Assembly: GCF_000003815.2 (NCBI RefSeq) | Contig: NC_049991.1 | Span: forward strand, 10,933,024 to 10,997,023 | From: Branchiostoma floridae | Taxonomy: Eukaryota > Chordata > Leptocardii > Amphioxiformes > Branchiostomatidae | Reading direction: 5' to 3' | DNA length: 64,000 nucleotides | Part shown: piece by piece, positions 50,874-63,194 of the stretch | How the letters are laid out: each line of letters starts with the position of its first letter | How positions within the stretch are numbered: the first letter of the stretch is position 1 | Position numbers and translations under genes: made by a program | Notes under the pieces: model-generated | Databases searched by the model: none | Told to the model about the DNA's origin: nothing | What the model saw: the letters and a program-made list of their open reading frames with translations, nothing else

Positions 50874-53494
50874 TTTAAAAAGCAACCCCCTTACCCCCCC
50901 CCCCCCCCCCCCCCAATTTAGATACTAGTATTCGGGATCGAAGTCCTTTGGCACTGCAAAATTTGTTCCTCATTCGTTTTGATAAACCGACTATAGTAAA
51001 CGGTCCGAAAGAACTGCTCATTATCACCCCCAGATACTATTCCCTGCTAGATACACTAGAGGCTATAACGTCAATATATATTTTCGAATCAATACAAGAC
51101 CTTTACCCGTACCAGCTTGAAATGTAAGTGTGCCTTTTGTCTTCATTATTCATGTCCTCCATACCCTAACCACATTATTCATGCCCTCCATACCCTAATC
51201 ACTGCAATTGTTGAAATAAAAATTTACTTAAGTTTTACCCTGGGCTAAGTAGCTGAACGCCGTGTTACAGCTGCTAATGACTTGCCCGGCCCGGGCATTC
51301 CAATATACGCTGGCAAAATAACCCACAGAGCCGACTTATCCTAGCTTTCTAGTGAAAACTCGAAATCAAAACAGATGTAACAAGAGTTCGTAGACCTCAG
51401 GCCTGCATGAAATGTATTGGGTTTCTGTAGACCTATTGTGTATTTTTGCCTTTTTGTCTGTGGTACGTGGTTGGAAAAATGAGCTTTTTACCCTGTTGGT
51501 TGTGCACCATGCAAAAGTCTGAAATTCCATTTTCTGAATTTGTAAGTTTGGACATGGATGAACATTACTTATTTTGGATTTCTTAAGTATGTAACCAACC
51601 ACAGTACCTTGAAGTTGTTGAGACGCAACCTTTTTTTGTCTCAGATGGCCCATGTACATGTAGTTACTCTGTCACATGATATATTCAGTACTAATATCTT
51701 CCTATTTCAATGTACTGACCTAATGCAGCTGCTAATCTCCTTGGTTTGTGTTCTTCCAATGATATTCATTAAAGATTTATTTCTGGGGTGTTATTCACTT
51801 GACATCGGAAGGTTACTTGCATAATTTGACCAATGATACTTTTATAGTAGTTCCATAGACATTAGACAATATGAATAGTGCTAGCCCCCATGATGCAGCA
51901 GCAACAGTTAGTCCCCAGGGTGGTATGATATTTTCATTCAATCCATCCAACCCAAATCTAAATCTCCTGTAGTATCTAAGCCAAATTTAACAGCATAATT
52001 TACTATGAAAAATGTCCTTGTCAATCCCATTTATAGATGGCAAGCTGCTGGCAATGGAAGCTTTGAAAACTTCAGAAGCTGTTGTAGTCAGAGCAAACAC
52101 CCAGCAAACATCCCCCCAAACCAATGAGCAGTTGCTTAGAAGGGGAATTTCATCATATATTTGCCGCGACAAAATGCAACAAACGATACTGAACTTAAAA
52201 CAGAACCAAGCTAAGCCTCCACCACTTAACCCTGCCAGTACTATAGATTAAGCAGGCCCAAAAACCAAGCGAATATGACTAGCCCAAAACTACAAATTAC
52301 CTGTATACAGTATGGAATTGGAAATGGCATTACCAAAGAAACAAAAAGAAACACAGGACAAATCATACACATACCCTTCTCTTATGCCCACGCTCTATAC
52401 AGTTCTCCTCCACATTAGAAAATTGCATCTTCTTCTGTTTAAGTTCAAGTTCAACCATGATTGCCAACAGGGTAAAGGAACTTGTACCAGAACTTTAAAC
52501 TCAGTACTATACAGCTCTAGAAACACCACAAAGAGTAATAAGCAAACTCCAATTATACCTGACCAACAGATATATCATCTGGTACACTCCCGTCATCTGG
52601 CAAACTGTCAGTGCCACTAAGTAACCTGATACATTGAAGGTGGCCCAGGCCAGATGATGGTTCTACACCCAACCATAATCTGTTTTTAAAACCAAGCAGA
52701 TATTGGGAGGATGCCCCAACCACACAAAAACAGGATCAACCTATACAGTATCAAGTTCAAGCACTAGGAGGCCCAAAATCAAACCTGACCACCAGGAAAC
52801 CACAAACAACTCACGTACCAAATAGCAACACAATGGTACCTTGCGTTCCGGAGATACAGCGCACGCCCCGTGCCCGCACAAAAGGTTACCTAAAATGTCA
52901 AGTTCAAGCACCAAGGGCGCCAAAATCAAAATTGAGCATTATTCAGCCACCGCCGACACATGTGCCAAATATCATCGCGCCCGCATCAACCGTTCAGAAG
53001 ATATAACTCCGGAAACACCCCTCCCGGACACAAAATTCGACCTGCCGCGTCAAGTTCAAACGCGACAAGGCCCAAAGTCAATCCTAGGCAACAGGCAACA
53101 ACTTCCCACCCATGCACCAAAAATCGTCGCAATGGCGCGTATCTTTCCGGACACACAGCGCCAAAAGTGCCCCAAAAACACCAAAAATGCCACCTGCAAT
53201 GTCAAGTTCAAGCGCCAGGAGGCCCAAAATCAAACCTGAGTGTCAGGCCACCACCCCCAACCCACGTACCAAAAATCGCCGTGCTCGCACCATCCGTTCT
53301 CGAGATACAGCGCCCTAAATCCCCAGCTTCCAAATTTTCCCACGCCCGTGAAAACCATACCTGCATACATGCAGGTAATAATTGTAGTATGTCACATGTC
53401 ATCATTTCAACTAAGTGAAGAATGGGTTCAACTAATGCCGATTTATGTGCTGCAGTGTTAGGATACGATATAGATCTTTTTGGGAGATGTGGGT
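50874..53494. other. Intergenic, no gene supported
   Basis: Poly-C and AT-rich sequence with short frames, then a 152-bp-period tandem array (52748-53358, listed). Frames such as 52841-53239 arise from the array and have no known domain. Confidence 0.55.
52748..53358. repeat. Diverged 152-bp tandem array, 4 units
   Basis: Units begin at about 52748, 52898, 53050 and 53202, each with TCAAGTTCAAGC, then a form of AGGAGGCCCAAAATCAAAC, then CCAAAAATCGCC and CGTTCTCGAGATACAGCGC. Units are perhaps 60-75% alike. The array ends 140 bp before the stem-loop of the interrupted H2B. Confidence 0.8.
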
Positions 53495-53510
53495 GGCCCT
53501 GAAAAGGGCC
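53495..53510 (-). terminator. Histone 3' stem-loop (interrupted H2B)
   Basis: Minus-strand GGCCCTTTTCAGGGCC then ACCCA, 29 bases after the H2B stop. The sequence is intact although the gene is split. Confidence 0.95.
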
Positions 53511-54196
53511 GGGGTGTACTGGTCGGGCGGTCAGACAGTTTACTTGGAGCTGGTGTACTTGGTGACGGCCTTGGTGCCCTCGCTGACGGCGTGCTTGGCC
53601 AACTCGCCAGGCAGCAGCAGGCGCACGGCGGTCTGGATCTCCCGGCTGCTGATGGTGGAGCGCTTGTTGTAGTGAGCCAGGCGGGAGGCCTCGGCGGCGA
53701 TGCGCTCGAAGATGTCGTTGACGAAGGAATTCATGATACCCATGGCTTTGCTGGAGACACCGGTGTCGGGGTGCACCTGCTTGAGCACCTTGTAAATGTA
53801 GACACCGAAGGTCTCCCTCCTCTTTCTCCTCCTCTTGCCCTTGGCTCCGGCGGGCCTGGCCTTACCGGCCTTCTTGGCAGCTTTTCCTCCTCCTTTGGGC
53901 CCGTTTTTAATGGGGGTATAACAAAATCAAAAAAGAAAGAAAACTAGACAAGAGAGACAAGACGTTTTTTCACTGTTTTCATTTTTTTTTTTTTTTACAT
54001 CATTTCAAAGAACATACAAGAGAAGAAGGAAAGAATAAGGGATGTGTCAAGCTACCCACAACAGGTTACTTGTCCGCCGAGCTCCCACCAACCCACTCCT
54101 GCCAACTTGACACATCCAAATAAAAAAAGACATACGAAACGTACAAGACAGACAGTTCATACCAGACTGATACGACTACAGGGGGGAAGCAGGGGA

Positions 54197-57100
54197 TTAA
54201 AAGCGTAGTCGCAGTTTTCCCCCGTCGACCCTCGCCCACTGCACTGAGCACCACAGAGACATAAACGTTGTTTCGTTCAGACGTACAAAGTCAAGCTTTA
54301 TTCTTGAGCGGAGGCACTCCTTGATGTATGGGACCATCTCGACATGAGTCGAAAAGGTCTTGTCAAAGAGTGCTTCACAACGTGAGGACCATATGCGTTT
54401 CCTCGCGACGGCCAGGGTGTAGGTGATAGCATCTATCTTGCATTTTTTCCATGAGGGTGGCAGGATGCCATAGATAACCATCTGTTTATTTATTCGGAAG
54501 TCTGACATGACCCACCTCCTGAGAAAACCCTCCACCCAAGTCCATGTTAGCAGTACTTCGCTGCAGTACCACATGGCGTGCTCTACAGTTTCGTGGCCTT
54601 CACAATTCTGCCTTGGACAAGTTCCCGAGCGAATGTAACCCCAGTTCGAACAGAGCAGGGCATTCGTTTTGAGGGCGTGGTGTGCAACCAGCCATGCAGT
54701 GTCCTTCAGTCTGTTCTCCAGGAGTGGGTGTTGAACAGATTGGAAGGTTAATGGCCAGGGAACAGAACGCTTGTTAAGACAGACGCTTGGAATGTGAGCA
54801 TCCTTCTTTAGAAGGCTGTCGTATAGAGACCGCGTAGTGCACCCGGGGTCCCACTTTTTAGAGGGGGATGCATCTACGAGTTCAGATACCAGGGACTGTA
54901 GAGCTTTGTAGTGGGGAGGGGCATTCGGGGAGTGGGGCATGTTATTGGACCATGTTGACGGGTCGAAACGTCTAATGAAAATACCGAGCCAGTACCTGGC
55001 GAGCTGCACCCAAGTTAAGTCTTCCTGGGACATGATGTCCGAGAAAGGCCGACTGTACAGACATTTGGCCTTCTTTGCTATGTCGATTAGGCCCCAGCCG
55101 CCCTTCTCAGGAGGAAGGTAGATGGTATTTCGGCTGATCATCTCACGCTTTTTGTCCCAGAAAAAGGCGAACAGTGCGGTATTGATTTCCTTCATGACCG
55201 AATCAGGAGGGGTGAACACCGACGCCAGGTACCACAGTTTGGCGGTGGCTAGAGAGTTTGCCACTGTCACTTTGCCTGTAAAGGAGAGGGATCTGGCTCC
55301 CCATCCTTGTAAGGTTTCAACAAATTTGCGTTTACCTTCCTTCTAGTTGGTTAGGGGCATGTCAGTGTTGCCAAAGACCCCACCAAGCAGACGGATGGAC
55401 CCAGATGTCCATTTTATTTGTACAGGGGTGTCTGGTCTATTTCTCCATTTCCCCAGCCATAACCCCTCACATTTGTCTAGGTTCAACATTGAGCCTGAGC
55501 CTCTGTTGTACAGCCCGACAAGGTCAAACAGCCTGACGATAGAGTCGTCTGATGTCAGGAAGGCAGAGTTATCATCTGCATACAGAGACATTTTGGCTTC
55601 GTAGCCGCCTGGGAGTTTTACTCCATGCACCTCAGAGTCTTTGCGGACTGTCGCCGCAAACGGCTCAAGAGAGATTGCATACAACAGTGGCGAAAGTGGG
55701 CATCCCTGCCGCACTCCCCTTGTTAGGGCGAAGGGAGACGACAGGGAGCCATTCACCAAAACGGAACTGGAGATGTCGTTGTAAAGTATTGAAACCCACT
55801 TCCGAAAGGAAGGTCCAAATCCCATTCGTGCGAGAGTCTGTTGTAGAAAGGAGATGTTGACACGGTCAAAGGCTTTTGCTTGATCAAGGGAGACAATAGC
55901 ACATTCGATGTTATTGTTATTTGCGTAAACAACTATGTCTCGTGTGAGTCGGAGGTTGCACTGGATCGACCTTCCTGGTACACCACAGGTTTGGTCCGGG
56001 TGCAACACCGACGCTATTACAGACTGAAGGCGGTTATTAAGAACTTTAGTCAAAATTTTGTAGTCGGTGTTTAGGAGGGAGATTGGTCTCCTGTTCTTGG
56101 GGTCCAATTCGTCTCCCTTCTTTGGCAAGTGTCAAAACTCCAAACTTCTGGCTGGAGGAAAGTTCTCCAGCATCAAGAGCTTCTTGAAACACCTTCAGGA
56201 GGTCGTCGGCAATCAGATGCCAGAAGGTCGTGTAGAACTCTTTGGGTAGACCATCACTGCCCGGGCATTTGTTATTTTGCATGCTGCGGACTGAGTTTAA
56301 CATTTCGTCGGTTGAGAGAGGGGCCTCCAATGCTTGGGCCTCCTCTGGGGTCAATGTGTTTTCAAGGTTGTCACAAAGCTGGTCAGAGGCAACCGGGTCC
56401 ACTGGTTCCTCAGCAAACAGCTCTGCGTAGAATTCGTAGAAAACATTTGCGATTTCGTCATCCTCATGGACAACTTGTCCCATTGAGTCTCGTATGGCAC
56501 AGATCCTTTTCTTCTTGCCGTTGGAAGCGGCCTGCTTTAGAAAGAAGGACGTGCACTTTTCCCCCTCCTCAAACTGTTTGATTCGGGACCTGACGATGGC
56601 GCCCTGAGCTTCAGAGGTTGCCAACTCTTGACAGTGCGTCTTTCGTGGCCTTATATTGTCTCAGGACATCAGGTGAGACCGCACCAGCATTAAGCTGGTT
56701 GGTCAGATCCCCTAAAGTGTTGTTCAGTTGGTAACGAGCTTCTCTTTTGTCTTTGGCTATCTTACATGAGTGCTTAATAAACAAGGAGCGGGTTCGGTCT
56801 TTGACGTCATCCCACCAAGATCTCAGGGAAGGGTAACCCAACTTCAAAGTCTGCCAGTCCTTGTAGGACGCAGTGAAGTCCGACTGGACTTCTTTGTTCT
56901 TTATAGGATGGAAACATTGCACTTCCACATGGAAGACTTCTTTTTAGCTGTTGGAAGCACATCGATTCCCACACAATCGTGGTCTGTGAAGTATGCAGGC
57001 CGGAAAAAATGGTCAGAGACGGGCAGATTGTTGGATGAGTAAAGTCTATCCAGTCGGCATGCTACAGCGTTATCAGGTTGACGCCACGTATATACGCGCC

Positions 57101-57704
57101 CATCCGGATTCAGCTGCCTCCACGAGTCGTGTAGGTTGTGACTAGCACAGAGGTTCTTTAGAATTTTCGAACCTCCAGAACTACGACTTGGATTCCCCCC
57201 TCTTTTATCTAGGCTGGGAGACTCAATGCAGTTGAAATCCCCACAAAGGACCGTGGACTCAGAGTTGGATAAGAAATTGCCTAGACCACGGAAAAATGTG
57301 GATCGTTCAGCTGCATCATTCGGTGCGTATACGTTGCACACTCGAAGAGAGCGCGTGCCGTCAGCCAGGACTGCGGAAACTACGCGACCCTCATCATCGC
57401 AGAATTTCTTAGTTATTTTCAAGTCAAGGGATGGGGAAAGCAGGATGCCTACACCTCTAGAGTTGGGCGTACCAAGGCTCCATAGGGCCTGCCCTCCCCA
57501 TTCCTTTTCCCACTTAGTAGTTTCATCCACATGTGTAATGTGACTCTCTTGCAGGCAAACAATATCAAATTTGTGTTGTCTGCAAAAGTCGTATACCTGT
57601 TTGCGTTTGTTGGGATTGCGCATCCCACAAACGTTTAAGGTTGCTATAACCACCATCGTTAACATAAAGAAGGCATTGAGCCTATGCATATTTTGGGGCA
57701 TCAT
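54197..57704 (-). pseudogene. LINE ORF2, broken endonuclease-reverse transcriptase
   Basis: The endonuclease part shows ATLNVCGMRNPNKRKQV, VCLQESH (Glu), LCGDFNCIE and YFTDHDCVGI. The reverse transcriptase shows KRRPISLLNTDYKILTKVLN in altered form, DQAKAFDRVN, GVRQGCPLSPLLYA and SLYADDNSAFL. The C-terminus has CPRQNCEGHETVEHAMWYC, a zinc-finger-like motif typical of Tx1/L1-like elements. The frame changes at about 56.9, 56.6 and 56.1 kb, and there is a stop at 55343-55345, so no full ORF2 remains. Confidence 0.85.
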
Positions 57705-58405
57705 TATAGAGATTCTCCAGATGACGTGAACTCGTCGATGGCTAGCTCTCCTGATAAGGGAAGGTCGTAACCGGGACTATGAGGGCCCTTCGTTACTGTC
57801 GACGGCTCACTCTTTCTTTTTGGGCTGACTTCTTCGTCGGAAGGCGCAGGCCTTTTAGAGGTCTGCTGGTCGACTTCCATCGCGTCAGATGACGGGTCTC
57901 CAGTATGTGGGGCCTTCTTCTTGGCCACCATATTTTTGACTGGTGTTTGAGGCTCTTCGACCTCGTTGTTCTGTTTGCGGCCATTTTTGGCCTTGCCCTT
58001 GCGCTTCTTGCGTTTCTTGTTGCGAGGATGGGTTGTTTCTTGCTCCCCGTTTGGTTCAATGCGCTCCGCAGAGCTCGGAGATGGTTGGGTTGCTTCAAGA
58101 AGCAGCTCCCTTTCTAGCTCCCTTTCTTTCTCCGTCAGTTCGTCAGAGGAAGCAAATTCCTCGGCGGAATCATCTTCCCCGCTCTCCTCCGACCCGGAGT
58201 CGCTGGAGTCAGTCTCGTTTGTTTGCTCACTCTGACTCTTACCACTGGAGACAGTCTCGTTTACTTGAGACTGCTCACTCTGACCAGGGGTCTTAGCACT
58301 GGCCACGGTTGCCTCAGCAGCCGGACCGCTGGTCCACTTATTGTCAGGCAGCAGTTTGTTGGCATATGAAGTAGGGCACCGACGTGCGGTGTGTCCCTCC
58401 TTGCC
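57704..58405 (-). pseudogene. LINE ORF1, C-terminal part
   Basis: An open frame entering at the insertion point. It keeps only the last half of a CCHC knuckle (GKEGHTARRCPTSY), then an acidic Ser/Glu-rich region (DSSDSGSEESGEDDSAEEF) and a basic patch (RNKKRKKRKGKAKNGRKQ), ending TSSGESL. The first part was lost by 5' truncation. The stop TAA overlaps the ORF2 ATG by one base pair of each (TAATG), as in termination-reinitiation. Confidence 0.8.
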
Positions 58406-58431
58406 GCTTTTCCTCCTCCTTTGGGCGGCAT

Positions 58432-58600
58432 GTTCTCTACTAATATCTCTGGATAGGATGTGAAGTGTTGACTGCACGGGGCACAGCTTATTTATACTCA
58501 ATCTTATGCAAATTTTTGGATCACAGTGTTTTGGCATTACGGACGTGGTAGGAAGCAAGACGGTGCAACGTAATTAGTAGTTGGTCAACCGTCAAGCCTC
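58432..58600 (-). promoter_or_regulatory. H2B promoter, now upstream of the LINE
   Basis: Minus-strand TATAAATA at 58489-58496 (58 bases before the ATG). The octamer ATGCAAAT lies at 58506-58513 and CGGACGTGGTAGGAAGCAAG at 58540-58559, both read on the plus strand. All H2B core elements are kept and point into the LINE. Confidence 0.8.
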
Positions 58601-59163
58601 AGAACTATATGTAAATTGCATGTAAATTTTGCCTCACAACAAACGGTGTTTGGAAGGTGAAAACATCGGCCGACTAAAAAATAAGAAGTAAATACGTTGT
58701 TCACCTGCATATATTTTGATGATGAGCCCATAATATAGCGTTCTCTGCAAACTAAGAAGAAAAAGATACATGTAGAATAGTTCTTCGGTTAGGTGGGAGT
58801 CTCGGCGCTCGCTTTAGTTAAAACCGCTCCTCATTCCATTTGGTCAGCATACAGACATAGTTAGTTTGTGTGGTCTGTCCAGAGCTATGTATGTACTTTG
58901 GAAAAAATGCAAGAAACTAGCTGTGTTTATCGTTTGAAACAGATAGCATCCGACAAAATAACCGAGTCTGTACCCCACCTATTGATTTTAATGGTTCACC
59001 TGGATAGGCATTGGTCCCACTATTGGACCCTGCTGAGATATACGCTTTACTGAAGTTTACAGAGTTTATTTACAGAACTAGAAACACAAGAACTTATCGG
59101 GATTTCTCATAAAGCATGCAGTGGCAAAACGTGGACAACATAGTTCTTTCAGAGGATGTGGGT
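58601..59163. other. Intergenic between H2B promoter and H3 terminator
   Basis: No gene seen. The two flanking genes (H2B and H3) are both on the minus strand, so this segment joins the H2B promoter to the H3 3' end. Confidence 0.55.
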
Positions 59164-59179
59164 GGCCCTGAAAAGGGCC
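59164..59179 (-). terminator. Histone 3' stem-loop (H3, 59206)
   Basis: Minus-strand GGCCCTTTTCAGGGCC then ACCCA, 26 bases after the stop, with CTGAAAGAACTA (about 59141-59152) downstream. Confidence 0.96.
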
Positions 59180-59205
59180 GGGGTCACTAGGGTCGGGCTA
59201 GGCGT

Positions 59206-59880
<675 letters not shown>

Positions 59881-60377
59881 ACGACCGGTAGGACACTTTT
59901 AATCGGTCAAGCTATCACCTTTCTCCATAGTGCTTTCTCCCACTACGGGTGGCTGCAGTCCCTGTAACGGTCGACAAGCGTCACTTTCCGCATTTGATAT
60001 GTCCTAACATGAAGTACTTGACTTCGAACTTCATCGACATTTCTTACTGTCTTTTTGTTCACACATCGACCAAAAGTTAATTAAGGGTTAATGACCCGCC
60101 CCGAGTTGTATATGGTGTCATAACGCCTGGTCTACGGATCGTTCAACTTGGGGTGTGTGCAAACAATTTTATGTTCAATTTTCAGTTTAAATTGGACATT
60201 GATTGAAATAGATTTTATTGTTTTACATATTGTAAGTAATCTAATGTTGTTCAAAGATGGTAAACATTTTCTTTAAACAATGAAAAGCGCACTAACGATG
60301 TTAATAGAGGAAGCCACCCCCCTACCATGCCTGTACTGGTATTCTAATAACTGTTACTGATAGATGGTCATAGATAA

Positions 60378-60405
60378 GTGTGCAGTTATTCTAATAACTG
60401 CACAC
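60378..60405. repeat. Perfect 13-bp-arm palindrome
   Basis: GTGTGCAGTTATT, CT, AATAACTGCACAC. Perfect inverted repeat with a 2-base centre. Confidence 0.92.
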
Positions 60406-60814
60406 TAGTGACGTTACGGCCTGATAACCCATAGGAAATGGGGGCCTCTGATTGGCCAACTCCATCTGGCTGTATGATAAAAACATGCAATGCATAGTGG
60501 AAAAGAATATTCCCATTGCTACTGTATAAACTACAGCACAACGACATCTCTTATGAATTTAGATTTCACTTTGGAAACACATCTCAAAACTTAAGTTTTT
60601 GCGAAGAACATGTGGAATGCATACATGAATGAATGAATAGCTTCATTGTACATATATGCCCATTGAGTTGTCATAAAGAAACGATTACAACAAATGTTAA
60701 AGAAATATTAACAAACGTATTGGTATGAGCATGGCAATCTAGTAACTACTAGTTCTTTCTTTCGTTATGATAGAAATGCTTTTGACAGAACTCAACCAGA
60801 ATTATTTGGTTGTG

Positions 60815-60847
60815 CCAAGGACGTTATATCTGATATAACGTCCTTGG
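60815..60847. repeat. Perfect 16-bp-arm palindrome
   Basis: CCAAGGACGTTATATC, T, GATATAACGTCCTTGG. 33 bp, perfect, with a single central base. Confidence 0.94.
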
Positions 60848-62922
60848 TTGTGTATAAAACGCACAGGGAAGGGAGTATGAAAATACGCTATGTAACGTTA
60901 GATGTCTATTTTAAAGCGAGGGGAATTTACGTTCCATGACGTCCAAAGGAAAATTTCTGTCACTATCGTATCGACACTAACATTACAGTCTTCTGCACAA
61001 GTTTATCTTGTAACGTTATATGTAATTTGTTGGCAATGTATAAACTTTCATGTAATGTGTTGACTACCAAACATCACATTCAGCAATGCTGCCTTGAGGC
61101 AGCCCTTTGCAAATAGAAATATCAATGCATTTCATCCTCTACATTTTCTAGAAACTATCAACGTTAGTAACGTTACATATCTATGCACATCCCTTTTCCT
61201 ATTCGTTTGAAGTTTCCTATTCGTTTGAAGTTTCGGTATCAAATTCCGTGTTCGTGACGTTATATTCTAATCTGCTGACTTTCAAGAACTTCGATGATGT
61301 TACATCCACCCAGATATTTGTACTTTGGTTCTGCGCAACCTTTCCCTGTAAACACACAAATAATGCAACGCCATGAATTACTAGACCCACCTACCCACCT
61401 AATGCGACCGGGAGAATGTAAAACTGATGACGTATTTACATGTGCCTCACCTATCACTAACGTTACACGAAACAGTTACTGCCCTGCGGGCTTGTAGCCG
61501 ACAGACCACCTGTACATATCCCCCAGGGCCCAACGGCACCGTGAGAACATCACAGAGGTATTTAGGACTGAAAATTACTTGCGTGACCAGTCGACAAACA
61601 ACAAAGAACGGTTGCAAAGCGAGAAAAAAAAATTGAATCTATGGGTCAATATGGTTTCCAAACAAATCTAATATATTATTGAGGGAATTCAAACTTCCAA
61701 AGTGGTTTGCAACTGATGGGAATGAATGCCAATGCCACGATTCTGACCAAAGTCTCCCAACAAACAGAAAGACAAGTCACGATACGAACACAATTAAGAG
61801 TTACGTTACAATACGTACATCGATTAAAAACATCGAAACACAAACGTATAACACGTTACACGTTACAGAGGATTGACAACGGATTACGTTTCATATCTGT
61901 TTAGCAAGAAAAACCTTCCGGTGATCGTGAAGTTCTGAGCTTCATCACTTTAATAGATGTAACGTTAACGTTACTTGCAGACTTTATTACAGTTTCAAGT
62001 ATTTACTTCCACTCAAGTCACTGATTAGACAGTGATAATTTGATGATGATTGTCAGTATAAATAGACTCTCCGTGACGATAGCCGGTAACGTTACTCATG
62101 ATTGTGCAGGAAGCACTGAGTCAGTGCCCCACCTGTGTACCTGGCACTGCCCTCCAAGGTGTACGGAAGGCTATGAAGGGAGGATATTGAACACTGAGCG
62201 GCTAGAATTTTGTACTTTTAAAAATGTTAGAAAGTTTTTCGTACCCTTATTGATACGTAATATTTTTACTAATCTGAAAATTAATTACAAGTTTATATTC
62301 TTCAATGGATTTTCCGATACTTCACGATGTTCATTTGCAAAAAGAAGTAGACCCTGAAACTCCATAAGCCCCTCCAAAGCTTGAGTGTTTGCCTTCGATA
62401 GTTGTTTGACCAATCACAACACCGATTTTGGTCACGTGGTCAGTGTTTTCAAAAATTCTGCTTTAGGGTGATCATGGTCGGTGTTGGCTGCCTGCCGCTT
62501 CCTGTACAACTTGCCATGTTCACGGCGCAGTAGAACAATCTTCTTGGATTTCCCAGTTTAAGTGTAACTTTTTGTATCGATTGGAGAAAGTTCGGGTCGC
62601 TGTGAGCACATTTCTAGCAGCGTAGCAGCTACTGAGTACGAGTTCCAAGTGGTCCAATTTTCAAGATGGCTGCCGGAGAGTAACTAACTCACAAGTGTTG
62701 GCACCTCAGTTTTGTTCGGGACAGGATATCCTATCGTCTATCTGTTGGGCCATAAGATACAGGAGATTGTTGTGTACAGGAGGAAGTACTACTGGCGTGT
62801 AATAGTTGTCTTCCCGTGAGTATTTACTGGTTGTGAGACTCGTGAGACGGGCTGTTGTCCGGAAGAGTGGGGGCGGCCGGACGACTGGATAGCGAAAATT
62901 CGTCTGTACAACCGTGACGGGC

Positions 62923-63194
62923 ATGGCGACGACAATGGCCATGGTCTTCAGGACTATATTACTGATCTGCTGTATCACAGGAATCACCACAGCAGGTAGG
63001 TGTGATAATGATGTGTAGGGTGTGTGAAGATATGGGTAAGGAACGCTGACAGGGTTTAAATGGCACACAGTTGTATTTGCTCAGGCCCTGCCTGTAAACT
63101 CTGATTTCTGTCCACAGCTACTCGTGAACAATTGCAACAATTCGATCAGCAAACGGTGCCTGAAACCGGACCAATTCCCCCAACACTCTCATAA
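62923..63194 (+). CDS. Putative small secreted protein or first exons of a signal-peptide-bearing gene
   Basis: 62923-62995 encodes MATTMAMVFRTILLICCITG plus ITTA, a good signal peptide, ending at a GTAGGT donor in phase 1. An acceptor (TTTCTGTCCACAG) at 63117 opens a second exon, 63118-63194, that continues in frame as ATREQLQQFDQQTVPE and GPIPPTLS, then TAA. This would make 49 aa, about 25 after cleavage. Alternatively exon 1 splices to an exon beyond the window and the gene is a larger secreted or membrane protein. The upstream 280 bp is GC-rich and carries CAAGATGGCTGCCGG, a YY1-like promoter site. No family recognised. Confidence 0.45.

Larger units (their letters stand above)
53901..58405 (-). 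mobile_element. 5'-truncated Tx1/L1-type LINE inserted in H2B
   Basis: 4505 bp in the same orientation as the host H2B gene, with a 21-bp target-site duplication. It carries the end of ORF1 (from a zinc-knuckle remnant GHTARRC), then ORF2 with an endonuclease (56901-57704) and reverse transcriptase (55343-56128), and a C-terminal Cys/His motif. ORF1 and ORF2 overlap as TAATG. ORF2 is read in several frames (57704 to 56901; 56928 to 56611; 56624 to 56046; 56128 to 55343; 55270 to 54197), implying about three frameshifts and one stop, so this copy is inactive. There is no long A tail; the 3' end reads CCCCCATTAAAAACGG. Confidence 0.9.
53540..58431 (-). pseudogene. H2B: Histone H2B split by a LINE insertion
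   Basis: The body 53540-53900 encodes an otherwise normal H2B from [16 protein letters not shown] to KYTSSK, with no internal break, and keeps its stem-loop. The start codon and first codons (MPPKGGGKA) lie 4.5 kb away at 58406-58431, next to an intact H2B promoter. A retrotransposon (53901-58405) sits between, and the 21 bases at the target are present on both sides (53880-53900 and 58406-58426). Reading from the old start now runs into the element and stops after about 48 codons, so no H2B can be made directly. The body lacks an in-frame start at its proper position. Confidence 0.93.
59881..62640. other. Intergenic, no gene supported
   Basis: Contains two perfect palindromes (60378-60405 and 60815-60847) and many AACGTTA/TAACGTT sites. 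Short frames only. Confidence 0.55.

Noticed and set aside
52841-53239. 132-codon frame in the tandem array
   Set aside because: Produced by the repeat period; no domain. The array was also considered as CRISPR, but units are long, diverged and without spacers, and the genome is eukaryotic.
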